NCBI RefSeq assembly: GCF_007833165.1
Contig: NZ_VOBQ01000004.1
Coordinates: forward strand, 496,001 to 560,000
Source: Caenimonas sedimenti
Lineage (GTDB): Bacteria; Pseudomonadota; Gammaproteobacteria; Burkholderiales; Burkholderiaceae_C
Reading direction: 5' to 3'
DNA: 64,000 nucleotides
The notes under the pieces are model-generated. The model was not told the origin of the DNA, made no database searches, and saw nothing but the letters and a program-made list of their open reading frames with translations. The position numbers and the translations under genes were made by a program. How positions within the stretch are numbered: the first letter of the stretch is position 1; the number at the start of each line of letters is the position of its first letter. Below, piece after piece: positions 40,088 through 49,509 of this stretch.

Positions 40088-42220
40088 ATGACATTGCGCC
40101 CAGCAGCAAGCTCTCAAAGCTCCAGAGCATTCGCGACCGAACACTTTCGGTTTCAAGGCGGGGCGGGATTTCGTTTCGTCTCGCCACAAGGCAGCTCCGT
40201 CATCGATGATCTTGAACTCGCCTATTCCACGTGCAGGCTGTTCAATCTCCGCTCGCCGCTGCGGGCCGGACGGCAGGTCCACCTGGACCGGGTGGACGGC
40301 CTCGCGCCCGAGGACGAAATCGTCCTGGCGTTTCATCCTTACGGTGGCGCCTCCACGCCGACGTTCCAGTTGGCCTGCCGGGTCGTCGACGTCGGGTTGA
40401 CGTCGATCTCGATCGACCGCGACATCCCCCCGCACCTGGTGCGGTACTCCAGTGGATGCGTGGTGTTCCAGCGTTCGGCCGTGCTGCCGGCAACATCCGT
40501 CGGCGACGCCTGGCTGCAACCGACGGCTCAGGGGGCCATCGCGGGCTACCGCGTTTGCACGGCGCATTTCCGGATCGACATCGAAGTGCGCATGCAGCAG
40601 GCAAGCCCGCACGTGGACGTGCGGACCAGGACCACCTTCCTGCAACCTTGCCGCTTGTTCAACCTGTCGCTGCTGGTGCGCAGTCCGCTGGCGATCGCAG
40701 AGGTCTATCTCAAGAACCGGACTTTGCGCGATGTCCGCCGGGAACAGCCTGCGCACGACATCTGGTTGTGGAAGGAAGGCGTGCGGGCTGGTGACTCGTC
40801 GAACGGCTGGATGATCCTTGGCAACCCTTCGCTGGCCTCCGTGGAGTTGCTCACGCGCGGCCGCGGAGCGATCTTGAAGACCGCTCCATGCGAGACCCGT
40901 CCCACGCTCGCGCTCAACTTGCTGCATTGCAGTGCCCAGCACTTCCGCCGCCACGTGGAAAACTTGACGGCCGACTATTCGCATTCGGCGTTCGAGGACA
41001 TGTCGCTGCCGGCATTCGAGCGAGGCGCCGAGGTCACGCATGATTTTCGCGTGCACCTGGGCGGGCGCCTTGGGCCTGCGCCGCGGCTTGCGTTGGTGCC
41101 TCATGGATTCCGCGCAGCCCATGTCTGGACGGAGCATGCGGACAAGACCACCCTCGCATCGCATCGCGCCGCGTATTTCGGGCACGAGGACATCGAGAAG
41201 GTGGAAGGTGCGGTGGGGGGGTTTGCGAAGTTCGGCCATGTCGTGACCAAGAGCGTGTTCCACGACAATCCTCGCGCGTACCTCAACCGCGTCAAACGCA
41301 GCGATGCGCAGACATCCGCCGGCGAGATGCTGGCCTATGGCCGCAGCCCCGAATTCGCGGCCTTGCTGGATCAATTGGACGCGCAAGGCCATGAGATCTG
41401 CCTGCATGCCATCGCACCGGACGACGCCGCTCCACCGGAACGCGACGGCCAGGCGCTCGCGATGTTCCACTCCCGCTTCGGCAGCCGCACGTGGATCGAT
41501 CACGGCATCCAGGATGTCCGGATGTCCATCGGATGGCAGGGGCTGTTGCCCTGGTCGCACTTTGCCGTGCAGGAAACTCTCGCCAAAGCGGGCGTGCGCT
41601 ACTTCTGGACGTGGTCGTCCACCGATTTCATGGCGCGTGACAAGCGGATCATCAACCTCCTGCACACGACCAAGGGCGAGCACCTGCCGACGCCGCTCTG
41701 GTGGCGCCATCCGTTTCTGCCTGCCGGCCTGGTGTGGGCCTCGCACGAGGCGCATCTGGAGGCTTTCACGGACGCCGCGCTGGATGCACTGATCCAGGAG
41801 CGGGGCATCTCGGTGCACCAGCACTACTACCCCTTCCTGGTGGATGACCAGCACCAGTTCGGCTTCATCGAACAGGACGGCGATGGAAAGTATGTGGCGA
41901 CCGCCCGCTTCAACTCCGTGCTGCGGTCCGTGGCGGAACGGCGAGCCTCGGGCGAACTGTTGCAGACGACATTGGGAGAATTGGCGAGCTATTGGAGCGA
42001 CTGCGAGCAGGTGAGCATCGAAATGCAGCCCCGCGGCTTCACCTTGCACAGTGGATGTGCGAACACGATCGAAGGCTGCGCCGTCATCCTCCGCGCGCGT
42101 GCGGTGACTTCGGCGGGAGCCAGGGTTCGCTCACGCGCCCTCGACGATGGCGATCTCCTGGTCTGGATGGACCTGCCGCCGAATGGACGGATTCAATGCG
42201 ATGTGGAGGAGCACCCATGA
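40088..42220 (+). CDS. Unknown 710-residue protein with a polysaccharide deacetylase-like segment
   Basis: I do not recognise the family. Residues about 1-340 look like beta-strand-rich repeats (alternating hydrophobic strands) with no signal peptide. Residues about 340-600 include WTEHAD (347-352) and GHEICLH (H435, H440), the latter close to the GHEIGLH-type metal site of NodB-like polysaccharide deacetylases; this assignment is tentative. The last ~70 residues are again strand-rich. The stop overlaps the sulfotransferase start (ATGA), so both are translated together. Codon choice appears a little less GC-rich than in neighbouring housekeeping genes. It starts the sulfation cassette. Confidence 0.7.
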   Translation: MTLRPAASSQSSRAFATEHFRFQGGAGFRFVSPQGSSVIDDLELAYSTCRLFNLRSPLRAGRQVHLDRVDGLAPEDEIVLAFHPYGGASTPTFQLACRVVDVGLTSISIDRDIPPHLVRYSSGCVVFQRSAVLPATSVGDAWLQPTAQGAIAGYRVCTAHFRIDIEVRMQQASPHVDVRTRTTFLQPCRLFNLSLLVRSPLAIAEVYLKNRTLRDVRREQPAHDIWLWKEGVRAGDSSNGWMILGNPSLASVELLTRGRGAILKTAPCETRPTLALNLLHCSAQHFRRHVENLTADYSHSAFEDMSLPAFERGAEVTHDFRVHLGGRLGPAPRLALVPHGFRAAHVWTEHADKTTLASHRAAYFGHEDIEKVEGAVGGFAKFGHVVTKSVFHDNPRAYLNRVKRSDAQTSAGEMLAYGRSPEFAALLDQLDAQGHEICLHAIAPDDAAPPERDGQALAMFHSRFGSRTWIDHGIQDVRMSIGWQGLLPWSHFAVQETLAKAGVRYFWTWSSTDFMARDKRIINLLHTTKGEHLPTPLWWRHPFLPAGLVWASHEAHLEAFTDAALDALIQERGISVHQHYYPFLVDDQHQFGFIEQDGDGKYVATARFNSVLRSVAERRASGELLQTTLGELASYWSDCEQVSIEMQPRGFTLHSGCANTIEGCAVILRARAVTSAGARVRSRALDDGDLLVWMDLPPNGRIQCDVEEHP

Positions 42221-43029
42221 GTGAAGCAATTGCCGCCGGCCTGAACGCCGCGGCTCCGGGCGCGGCCCAGTCCGTGGGCGACGTCGACTGGCTCCTCGAC
42301 CAGGAGCGGGGCTTTGTCATGTTCTTCCGTCCACGCTGCGGCAGCACGACGCTCACTCGCTGGTTCTTCGAGAACCTGGGCGTGAAGTTCGGCGGCTTTT
42401 CGATTGCCGCCTACCGCAACGAGTGGCTGGAGCCGAGGCTGGAGCAACTACGGGCCGACTTGCACAGCCGGTACGCGGAACTGCACAAGTTCGTGGTCGT
42501 GCGCGATCCGTTTGAACGCGCGGTCAGCAGCTATCTGCACGTGGTGAACAACCCCAAGGACACCCAGTGGGAGGTGGTCAAGCCCGACGTGCCCCAGGGA
42601 CTCGAAAAACAGGAATTCACATTCCGGCAGTGGGTGGACTATCTCGAGCGGATCGACCTCGATGCCACGCACATCATCTGGCGCCGCCAGTCGGCGCTTT
42701 CATGCTGGGACAGGGGCGTCAACGACGTCGTGCGCCTTGAATCCATGAACGATTACCTGCTCGAGATGAACAGCCGGTTCGGGGTCGCGACGAAGCCGAC
42801 CTTCAATTCGGTGACCGTCCCCGTCAAGGAGAAGCGCCACCCCCGGACCTGGTGGTGGCGCCCGAAGTTCTATGGGGACACCCCATTTCGTGAACTGCTC
42901 CAGTTCAAAGGCAAGGCCGCGTTCCAGGATTTCCCGGACTATTCGCATTTCTATGACCGCGGCTTGCGAAGCCGGATCTCCAGGGTCTATGGCGCCGACG
43001 TGGAAATCTTCGCCAACGCCAATCGCTGA
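42217..43029 (+). CDS. PAPS-dependent sulfotransferase family protein
   Basis: A 270-residue sulfotransferase. The 5'-phosphosulfate loop is FFRPRCGSTTLTRWFFE (about residues 36-52), with the nucleophile-stabilising region of the P-loop-like motif, and the 3'-phosphate binding segment is VVVRDPFERAVSSYLHVV (93-110) with the conserved Arg and Ser. No signal or membrane segment is visible, so it acts in the cytoplasm. It would move sulfate from PAPS to a hydroxyl group of a carbohydrate or similar acceptor. The start follows GGAGGA and overlaps the previous stop. PAPS would come from the CysD/CysNC genes downstream. Confidence 0.85.
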   Translation: MSEAIAAGLNAAAPGAAQSVGDVDWLLDQERGFVMFFRPRCGSTTLTRWFFENLGVKFGGFSIAAYRNEWLEPRLEQLRADLHSRYAELHKFVVVRDPFERAVSSYLHVVNNPKDTQWEVVKPDVPQGLEKQEFTFRQWVDYLERIDLDATHIIWRRQSALSCWDRGVNDVVRLESMNDYLLEMNSRFGVATKPTFNSVTVPVKEKRHPRTWWWRPKFYGDTPFRELLQFKGKAAFQDFPDYSHFYDRGLRSRISRVYGADVEIFANANR

Positions 43030-43069
43030 GTCTTGATTTGCAGGTTCGAATGAATTCTCATGAATTTCT

Positions 43070-43090
43070 GATAGGATTTCCCATCCTATC
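43070..43090 (+). promoter_or_regulatory. Inverted repeat before the cysD-like gene
   Basis: GATAGGA-N7-TCCTATC, a perfect 7-bp inverted repeat, lies 18 bases before the cysD-like TTG start in an AT-rich gap (43030-43108), unusual for this genome. It may be an operator or an RNA hairpin for translation control of the sulfate-activation genes. Confidence 0.45.
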
Positions 43091-43108
43091 GCACGAATTC
43101 CAACTAAA

Positions 43109-44539
43109 TTGCAAACTGCGACAAAAGATGGATTGGAGGACTCGCGCGTTTGGGACGTCCAGGCAGTGTTCGAGCATCTTCAACGGCTGGGACAAGCGAA
43201 CACCAAGCGGACCGCTGAACGCCGCCTGCATGAGCTCGGCCTGGCCGTTCCACCCTTGCGAGCGGAAGACCTTTCCGACGAGCTTGGCCGGCCACTGAAC
43301 CAGCTCGTCCTGCGCTGGGCGCTGGAACGCGCAAGGGCCAGGCGCACGCTGGTTCTGTTTGCGCAGCTGGGTACGTTGCCTGGCGGTGCATCGTGCCTGC
43401 ACGCGAATGACGCGCGGGGTGGCCGGATGTGGCTGCCCTTGGCGAGAGACCCGGACGCCGCCAGCATCCGCGATGCCCTGGTGTCTTTCCGCCAGCACGC
43501 CGGCAAGGACATCACGGTCTTTGGCACCGGCCCCCTGGCTCGCTGGTTGCGGGCGCAGGACACCATCGAAGGGGTCGGCCTGGTGCCGCAGGTGTATCCG
43601 CCTGTGCTGGACCTCCAGGTGCCTGCGCGCGCGGACTGCGCGCTTCCGGCGCATTTGCGGCGGCTGGAATCCGAAAGCATCCACATCCTGCGCGAAGCCG
43701 TGGCCGAAGCCAGCAATCCGGTCATGCTGTATTCGATCGGCAAGGACAGCGGCGTCATGCTGCACCTGGCGCGCAAGGCGTTTCATCCCTCGCCACTGCC
43801 GTTTCCCCTGCTCCACGTCGACACGCGCTGGAAGTTCCAGGAGATGTATCTGTTCCGGCAGCATGTCGCCTCACAGCCCGGCGTGGACTTGCGGGTCCAC
43901 ATCAATCCGGCCGCCATCGAAAGAGACATCAACCCTTTCGATCACGGCTCCGCGATGCACACGGACATCACCAAGACCGAAGGCCTCAAGCAGGCGCTCG
44001 ACCAGCAGGGGTACGACGTCATCTTCGGCGGCGCGCGCCGGGACGAAGAAAAGTCGCGCGCCAAGGAACGCATCTTCTCGTTTCGCACGGCGACGCACCG
44101 GTGGGACCCCAAGCGCCAGCGTCCGGAGCTCTGGCATCTTTACAACGCGCGGACGGGGCCGGGCGAAAGCACGCGTGTGTTTCCCTTGTCGAACTGGACG
44201 GAAATCGACATCTGGGAGTACATCCATCACCAGGGGCTGCCGGTGGTGCCCTTGTATCTGGCGAAGCCGCGCGCGGTGGTGATGCGCGACGACATGATCC
44301 TGATGGTGGACGACGACCGGTGCCGCCTGCTCCCCGGCGAAGAGATCCAGATCCGGAAGGTGCGCTTCCGGACGCTGGGCTGCTATCCGTTGAGCGGAGC
44401 CATCGAATCGGAGGCGGCGACGGTGGGTGACATCCTGGCGGAACTGCAGCAAGCCCGGCAGTCGGAACGGCAGGGCCGCAGGATCGACACGGACAGTGCC
44501 GGCAGTATGGAAAAGAAGAAGCAGGAGGGCTACTTCTGA
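43109..44539 (+). CDS. cysD: Sulfate adenylyltransferase subunit 2 (CysD) with N-terminal extension
   Basis: A 476-residue chain. From about residue 180 it is Cys[22 protein letters not shown]-loop [18 protein letters not shown] near 208-225, [15 protein letters not shown], and [20 protein letters not shown] near 306-325, ending EKKKQEGYF as in the family. CysD/CysN make adenosine 5'-phosphosulfate from ATP and sulfate. Normal CysD is about 300 residues; the first ~180 residues (for example [21 protein letters not shown] and [17 protein letters not shown]) match no family I recognise. Start is TTG 43109, without a clear ribosome site; TTG 43133 and GTG 43163 are alternatives, all keeping most of the extension. 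Confidence 0.88.
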   Translation: MQTATKDGLEDSRVWDVQAVFEHLQRLGQANTKRTAERRLHELGLAVPPLRAEDLSDELGRPLNQLVLRWALERARARRTLVLFAQLGTLPGGASCLHANDARGGRMWLPLARDPDAASIRDALVSFRQHAGKDITVFGTGPLARWLRAQDTIEGVGLVPQVYPPVLDLQVPARADCALPAHLRRLESESIHILREAVAEASNPVMLYSIGKDSGVMLHLARKAFHPSPLPFPLLHVDTRWKFQEMYLFRQHVASQPGVDLRVHINPAAIERDINPFDHGSAMHTDITKTEGLKQALDQQGYDVIFGGARRDEEKSRAKERIFSFRTATHRWDPKRQRPELWHLYNARTGPGESTRVFPLSNWTEIDIWEYIHHQGLPVVPLYLAKPRAVVMRDDMILMVDDDRCRLLPGEEIQIRKVRFRTLGCYPLSGAIESEAATVGDILAELQQARQSERQGRRIDTDSAGSMEKKKQEGYF

Positions 44540-46365
44540 TGGGAACAGCCGGACTGCTGCGATTCATCACCTGCGGAAGCGTCGACGATGGCAAGAGCAC
44601 GCTGATCGGGCGCCTGCTGTGGGAAACCCGCCACGTGCTGGATGACCAGTTGGTGGCGCTGCAGGCCGACTCGCGCCGCCACGGCACGCAGGGCGATGCG
44701 GTGGATCTCGCCTTGCTCGTCGACGGCCTGGCGGCGGAACGCGAGCAGGGGATCACGATCGACGTGGCCTACCGGTACTTCGGGACGGCCCGGCGGCGGT
44801 TCATCGTCGCCGACACGCCCGGGCACGAGCAGTACACGCGCAACATGGTGACAGGCGCGTCGACGGCCGACGCCGCCATTCTGCTGGTGGACGCGCGCCA
44901 GGGCCTGACCACGCAGACCCGCCGCCATGCCTACCTGGCTTCGCTGATGGGCGTCCGGCAGGTTGCGTTGGCCGTGAACAAGATGGACCTGGTGGGATTC
45001 GACCGGACCGTTTTCGAGCGGCTCCGCGACGATTTCGCCGCCTATGCGCAAGCACTGCAATGCGAACAGGCGGTCGCCATCCCGATTTGCGCGCTGCGCG
45101 GCGACAACATTGCCGCGCGTTCTCCGCAAACGGCCTGGTACACGGGGCCTACTTTGCTGGCCTATCTGGAAACCGTCACGCCAGAACCTGCCCAGAGAGA
45201 CAGGTTCGTGTTTCCCGTGCAGTGGGTGAACCGTCCGCATGCCGACTTCCGGGGCCTCGCGGGCACCGTCGCGCATGGCGGCGTGCGCGTTGGCGACCGG
45301 ATTCGCGTGACAGCTTCGGGCCAGACCGCTGCCGTCGCCCGGATCGTCACGATGGACGCGGAGCTCGACGCGGCGGCGGCTGGCGACGCCGTGACGCTGG
45401 TGCTCGATGAGGACATCGACGCATCGCGCGGCGACGTGCTGTCCGCCGCGGGGGCGCCGGTCGAGGCCAGCGATCAGTTCGAGGCGACGATCGTCTGGAT
45501 GAGCGATGAACCAGGACTGGCCGGCCGCAGCTACCGGATCAAGCTCGCGACCCAGTGGGGCATGGCGTCGATCACCGCGATCAAGCACCGGGTGGACGTC
45601 AACACCCTGGCGCACGAAGCAGGGCGGCAGCTCCAGCTCAACGAAGTCGGTGTCTGCAACATCGCCGTGGACCGGCCGCTCGCGTTCGATGCGTATGAGG
45701 CCTCACGCGTGCTTGGCGGGTTCATCCTGGTGGACCGGTACAGCAACGCCACGGTCGCCGCCGGAATGATCCGGCACAGTTTGCGCCGGGCCCAGAACGT
45801 CCACCGCCAGGTGCTGTCGATCGGCCGCGCGGGCCGGGAGGCGCTCAGTGGCCATCGAAGCAGGATCATCTGGCTGACCGGGCTCTCGGGCTCGGGCAAG
45901 TCCACCCTGGCCAACGCGCTCGAAGTGGCGCTGCATGCGCAGGGAAAGCGGACCTACATCCTCGACGGCGACAACATCCGCCAGGGCCTCAGCAAAGACC
46001 TGGGTTTCACCGATGCGGACCGGGTGGAGAACATCAGGCGGGTCGCGGAGGTGGCGAAGCTGATGCTCGACGCCGGCCTGATCGTCATCACCGCGTTCAT
46101 TTCGCCCTTCCGGCAGGAGCGTGAAATGGCCAGGGAACTGATCGGCCCGGATGACTTCCTCGAAGTTCACGTGGATACGCCTCTGGCGGTGTGCGAACAA
46201 CGGGACCCCAAGGGCCTGTACCGCAAGGCCCGCGCGGGACAACTACCCAACATGACAGGGCTCACCAGTCCCTACGAACCGCCGGAAAACCCCGCGCTGG
46301 TGTGCGACGGGACCGCGCCCCTGGAGGGCGTCGTCGAATCGCTCCTGGCCGCCGTCCTCCGTTGA
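44539..46365 (+). CDS. cysNC: Bifunctional sulfate adenylyltransferase subunit 1/adenylylsulfate kinase (CysN-CysC)
   Basis: A 608-residue fusion that overlaps cysD by one base. Residues about 1-430 are CysN, an EF-Tu-like GTPase: [18 protein letters not shown] at 9-26, [22 protein letters not shown], with GTP hydrolysis driving APS formation. Residues about 440-608 are APS kinase (CysC): [14 protein letters not shown] near 448-461, [21 protein letters not shown] and [16 protein letters not shown]. Together with CysD this yields PAPS, the sulfate donor. NodQ of rhizobia has the same layout. CysC is dispensable when APS reductase is used, so the fusion argues for PAPS use in sulfation. Confidence 0.95.
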   Translation: MGTAGLLRFITCGSVDDGKSTLIGRLLWETRHVLDDQLVALQADSRRHGTQGDAVDLALLVDGLAAEREQGITIDVAYRYFGTARRRFIVADTPGHEQYTRNMVTGASTADAAILLVDARQGLTTQTRRHAYLASLMGVRQVALAVNKMDLVGFDRTVFERLRDDFAAYAQALQCEQAVAIPICALRGDNIAARSPQTAWYTGPTLLAYLETVTPEPAQRDRFVFPVQWVNRPHADFRGLAGTVAHGGVRVGDRIRVTASGQTAAVARIVTMDAELDAAAAGDAVTLVLDEDIDASRGDVLSAAGAPVEASDQFEATIVWMSDEPGLAGRSYRIKLATQWGMASITAIKHRVDVNTLAHEAGRQLQLNEVGVCNIAVDRPLAFDAYEASRVLGGFILVDRYSNATVAAGMIRHSLRRAQNVHRQVLSIGRAGREALSGHRSRIIWLTGLSGSGKSTLANALEVALHAQGKRTYILDGDNIRQGLSKDLGFTDADRVENIRRVAEVAKLMLDAGLIVITAFISPFRQEREMARELIGPDDFLEVHVDTPLAVCEQRDPKGLYRKARAGQLPNMTGLTSPYEPPENPALVCDGTAPLEGVVESLLAAVLR

Positions 46366-46416
46366 GCGCGCAGACGCATTCTTCGATGATGAAGGCGCAG
46401 CGCCTCCAGCCGGCAA

Positions 46417-46983
46417 TCAGGAACCAGGCGCCGGGTAGGTCACTTCGAGGATCTCCACCTCCTGCGCGCCGGCTGGCGTGACGAGCCGCACCACGTCGCC
46501 TTCGCGCCCCTTCAGCAGCGCCCGCGCGATCGGCGAGATCCAGCTCACCTGGCCCTGCGCGCTGTCGGCCTCGTCGATGCCGAGGATGGTGACGGTGCGC
46601 TCCTGCCCCGAGGACTCCGCATAGGTGACCGTGGCGCCGAAGAACACCTGGTCGCGGCCGTGGTGCACCGCCGGGTCGGTCACTTCGGCGATCTCCAGCC
46701 GCTTGGTCAGAAAGCGGATGCGGCGGTCGATCTCGCGCAACCGCTTCTTGCCGTAGATGTAGTCGCCGTTCTCGGAACGGTCGCCGTTCTTGGCGGCCCA
46801 GTGCACCGCCTCGACCACCTTCGGGCGCTCGTCGTCCATCAGTTGCAGCAGTTCGGCGCGCAGCCGGGCGTAGCCGGCTGGGGTGATGTAATTCTTGCCG
46901 CCGGCAGGCAGCGGCGGCAATGCGGCGCCATCGTCCTGGTCGTCGCTGTCGTTGTCGGTCTCGCGGGTGAACGCCTTGCTCAT
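46417..46983 (-). CDS. greB: Transcription elongation factor GreB
   Basis: A 188-residue GreA/GreB-family cleavage factor that rescues backtracked RNA polymerase. The coiled-coil part has the acidic tip in KNGDRSENGDYIYGKKRLREIDRR; the FKBP-like C-terminal domain follows (FFGATVTYAESSGQERTVTILGIDEAD, SWISPIARALLKGREGDVVRL). An acidic N-terminal tail (DNDSDDQDDG) is extra. GreB rather than GreA is chosen because of the longer KRLREIDRRIRFLTKRLE stretch. It is convergent with cysNC. Confidence 0.93.
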   Translation of the reverse strand: MSKAFTRETDNDSDDQDDGAALPPLPAGGKNYITPAGYARLRAELLQLMDDERPKVVEAVHWAAKNGDRSENGDYIYGKKRLREIDRRIRFLTKRLEIAEVTDPAVHHGRDQVFFGATVTYAESSGQERTVTILGIDEADSAQGQVSWISPIARALLKGREGDVVRLVTPAGAQEVEILEVTYPAPGS

Positions 46984-47081
46984 GGTGCCAAGGATAGGGG
47001 AGGACGGCGGTTTACGGCTCGTCCCCTATCGCTGTGACCCGCGGGCGGCAAGAAGCAGGCGGTGTCAATCGCTGCTCATCG

Positions 47082-47930
47082 TCAAGCCTTGAACTTCACC
47101 ACTTCCTGCCGCTGCTCACCGAGCCCCTCGATGCCCAGCGTCATCACGTCGCCCTTCTTCAGGTAGAGCGGCGGCTTCATGCCAAGCCCCACGCCCGGTG
47201 GCGTGCCGGTGGTGATGATGTCGCCCGGCAGTAGCGTCATGAAATGGCTGACGTAGCTCACCAGCTTGGCGACGTTGAAGATCATGGTCTTCGTGTTGCC
47301 GGTCTGCATGCGCTTGCCGTTCAGGTCGAGCCACATGTCGAGCTTCTGCACGTTGGTGATCTCGTCGCTGGTCACCAGCCACGGGCCCACCGGACCGAAC
47401 GTGTCGCAGCCCTTGCCCTTGTCCCATTGCGGGCCGCGCTCCAGCTGGTATTCGCGTTCGCTCACGTCGTTGCAGACGGCGTAGCCGGCCACGTACGCCA
47501 GCGCATCCCGGGCGCCGACATAGCGCGCGCGCGTGCCGATGATCACCGCCAGTTCGACTTCCCAGTCGGTCTTGACCGAGCCCTTGGGCAGCATCACGTC
47601 GTCGTTCGGCCCCTGCAGGCAGCTCGTCGCCTTCATGAAGACGATCGGCTCCTTGGGGATGGGCGCGCCGGATTCGGCCGCGTGGTCCGCGTAGTTCAGG
47701 CCGATGGCGATGAACTTGCCGACGCCGTTGACCGGGCAGCCGAAGCGCGGCGTGCCACGCACCAGGGGCAGCTTGGCCGGGTTGGCCTTGCGGATGCGCG
47801 TGAGGCCGGGCTGGCCCAGTTGCGCGGGGCCGATGTCGGGGACGACGCTGCTCAGGTCGCGCAGCTTGCCGTCGAGGTCGATCAGGCCCGGCTTTTCCTT
47901 GCCGGGGTTGCCATAGCGGACGAGTTTCAT
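47082..47930 (-). CDS. Fumarylacetoacetate hydrolase-family protein
   Basis: A 282-residue FAH-fold hydrolase. The metal-binding acidic residues are in KTDWEVELAVIIG (Glu and Asp) and the conserved VAGYAVCNDVSEREYQLE follows; the C-terminal DIITTGTPPGVGLGMKP is diagnostic. The FAH family includes 2,4-diketo-3-deoxy-sugar-acid hydrolases (pyruvate-forming), ureidoglycolate lyases and acylpyruvases. The two SDR dehydrogenases directly upstream and the dehydratase in the divergent operon favour a diketo-acid hydrolase; I would not call it ureidoglycolate lyase without assays. Confidence 0.88.
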   Translation of the reverse strand: MKLVRYGNPGKEKPGLIDLDGKLRDLSSVVPDIGPAQLGQPGLTRIRKANPAKLPLVRGTPRFGCPVNGVGKFIAIGLNYADHAAESGAPIPKEPIVFMKATSCLQGPNDDVMLPKGSVKTDWEVELAVIIGTRARYVGARDALAYVAGYAVCNDVSEREYQLERGPQWDKGKGCDTFGPVGPWLVTSDEITNVQKLDMWLDLNGKRMQTGNTKTMIFNVAKLVSYVSHFMTLLPGDIITTGTPPGVGLGMKPPLYLKKGDVMTLGIEGLGEQRQEVVKFKA

Positions 47931-47950
47931 CGTTGTTGCCTTTCTTGGTT

Positions 47951-48697
47951 CTAGTAGGTGGAACGTCCACCGGACAAGTCAAACACGGCGCCGGTGGAAA
48001 ACGAGCAATCCTCCGTGCACAGCCAGCCGACCAGCGAGGCGACTTCCTCCGGCGTGCCGAAGCGGCCCATCGGGATCTTCGACAGCATGAACTGGATGTG
48101 CTGCTCGGTCATCTGGTCGAAGATCGCCGTCTTCACCGCGGCCGGGGTGACGCAGTTGACGCGCACGCCGGTAGCGGCCAGTTCCTTGCCCAGCGACTTG
48201 GTGAGCGCCATCACGGCGGCCTTGCTGGCGCTGTAGGCGCTGGCGTTCGGGTTGCCGTCCTTGCCGGCCACGGAGGCGATGTTGACGATGCGGCCGTAGT
48301 TGGCTTCGCGCATGGCCGGCACCACTTCGCGGCAGCAATAGAACACGCCGTTCAGGTTGACGTCCATCACCTGCTTCCAGGCGTCCACGGGATAGTCCCA
48401 GACGGTGGTGTTGGGGCCGGTGATGCCGGCGCTGTTGACCAGCGCGTCGATGCGCCTGGATGCTTGCAGGGTCGATTGCACGCCCTGCCGCACGGACGCG
48501 ACGTCGCTCACATCGACCGCGGCGAAACCGGCTTTCGCGCCGAGTTCTTTGGCCGCGCGTGCCGCGGCAGCCTCGTCCCGGTCCCACAAGGTCACGCTGC
48601 CGCCGGAGGCGATCAGCCGTTGCGCGATGGCATAGCCCAGCCCGGTGGCGCCGCCGGTGATGACGGCATGCCGTCCCTGGAAATCGAGCTGGTTCAT
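47951..48697 (-). CDS. SDR-family dehydrogenase (sugar-acid type)
   Basis: A 248-residue classical short-chain dehydrogenase. The cofactor motif is VITGGATGLGYAIAQRL (TGxxxGxG), the NxAG motif NSAGITG, catalytic Ser in IVNIASVAG and YxxxK as YSASKAAVMALTKSL. An acidic Asp (LWDRDEAA) after the second strand suggests NAD+ preference. It ends GGRSTY. Its start overlaps the stop of the other SDR gene (ATGA). It likely oxidises a 2-keto-3-deoxy or related sugar acid for the FAH hydrolase. Confidence 0.88.
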   Translation of the reverse strand: MNQLDFQGRHAVITGGATGLGYAIAQRLIASGGSVTLWDRDEAAAARAAKELGAKAGFAAVDVSDVASVRQGVQSTLQASRRIDALVNSAGITGPNTTVWDYPVDAWKQVMDVNLNGVFYCCREVVPAMREANYGRIVNIASVAGKDGNPNASAYSASKAAVMALTKSLGKELAATGVRVNCVTPAAVKTAIFDQMTEQHIQFMLSKIPMGRFGTPEEVASLVGWLCTEDCSFSTGAVFDLSGGRSTY

Positions 48698-49440
48698 ATC
48701 GTCATGCCGCCGTCGTTCGCATAGGCCTGGCCGGTGACGAACACCGATTCGTCGCTGGCGAGGAACACGACCAGGGGCGCCATCTCTTCCGGCTGCGCCA
48801 GGCGCCCCATCGGCTGGCGCGCGATGAAGGCCTTGCGCGCGGCGACCGGATCGGCGTTCGCGTTGATGCGGTCGTGCAGCGACGGCGTGTCCACGGTGCC
48901 GGGGCAGATCGCGTTGCAACGGATGCCGTTGGCAACGTAGTCGGCGGCCACGCTCTTGGTGAGGCCGATGACCGCCGCCTTGCTGGTGCCGTAGATGAAA
49001 CGGTTGGGCAGGCCCTTGATGCTGCCGCAGACGCTGGCCATGTTGATGATGCTGCCGGCACCCTTGCCGTCCGCGTTCGCCAGCATGCGGGGCAGCGCGG
49101 CCTGGATGGCCCAGAACTGCGAGCGCACGTTGAGGTTCAGCGCGAAGTTCCATTCCTCGTCGGTGGCCTGCAGGATGGTGCCGCTGTGCACATAACCCGC
49201 GCAGTTGAACAGCACGTCGATGGCCGGCATGGCCGCGACCACGCGCTGGATCGCGTCGCGGTCCATCACGTCGAGCGCCACGCTGCGGATCCCGTCGATG
49301 CCGTCGAAGCCATCCAGCAGCTTGGCGTTGACATCGGTCGCCCACACCTGGGCGCCCTCCGCCGCCATGGCGAGCGCGCACGCCCGCCCCATGCCCTGAC
49401 CTGCCGCGGTCACCAGGGCGGTCTTGCCTTTCAATCGCAT
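48694..49440 (-). CDS. SDR-family dehydrogenase, 2-keto-3-deoxy-L-fuconate dehydrogenase-like
   Basis: A 248-residue classical SDR. LVTAAGQGMGRACALAMA supplies the cofactor site (TAxGQGxG, as in the 2-keto-3-deoxy-L-fuconate dehydrogenase/BDH2 group), followed by ATDVNAKLL with an NAD+-favouring Asp, NCAGYVHSG, ASVCGSIKG and YGTSKAAVIGLTKS. The start at 49440 has GAAGGAG upstream. The group oxidises the 4-OH of 2-keto-3-deoxy acids; with FAH hydrolase this fits cleavage to pyruvate and a hydroxyacid. It is transcribed divergently from the GntR-type gene. Confidence 0.88.
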   Translation of the reverse strand: MRLKGKTALVTAAGQGMGRACALAMAAEGAQVWATDVNAKLLDGFDGIDGIRSVALDVMDRDAIQRVVAAMPAIDVLFNCAGYVHSGTILQATDEEWNFALNLNVRSQFWAIQAALPRMLANADGKGAGSIINMASVCGSIKGLPNRFIYGTSKAAVIGLTKSVAADYVANGIRCNAICPGTVDTPSLHDRINANADPVAARKAFIARQPMGRLAQPEEMAPLVVFLASDESVFVTGQAYANDGGMTI

Positions 49441-49509
49441 GTGATTTTTCTCCTTCGGCGTCCGCTCCAGGGTTTTGCCGGATGCGCGGGGGGACCGTGG
49501 AGCCGATAT

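Noticed and set aside
37718..42049. Very long open frame (over 1400 codons) on the minus strand
   Set aside because: It lies antisense to both spoT and the 710-residue gene, crosses their intergenic gap, has low-complexity His/Arg/Val-rich translation and no family match; a usual high-GC shadow.
47082..47930. Name ureidoglycolate lyase for the FAH-family gene
   Set aside because: No allantoin pathway genes adjoin it; FAH-fold motifs are shared by many hydrolases and the SDR/UxaA context favours a diketo-acid substrate.
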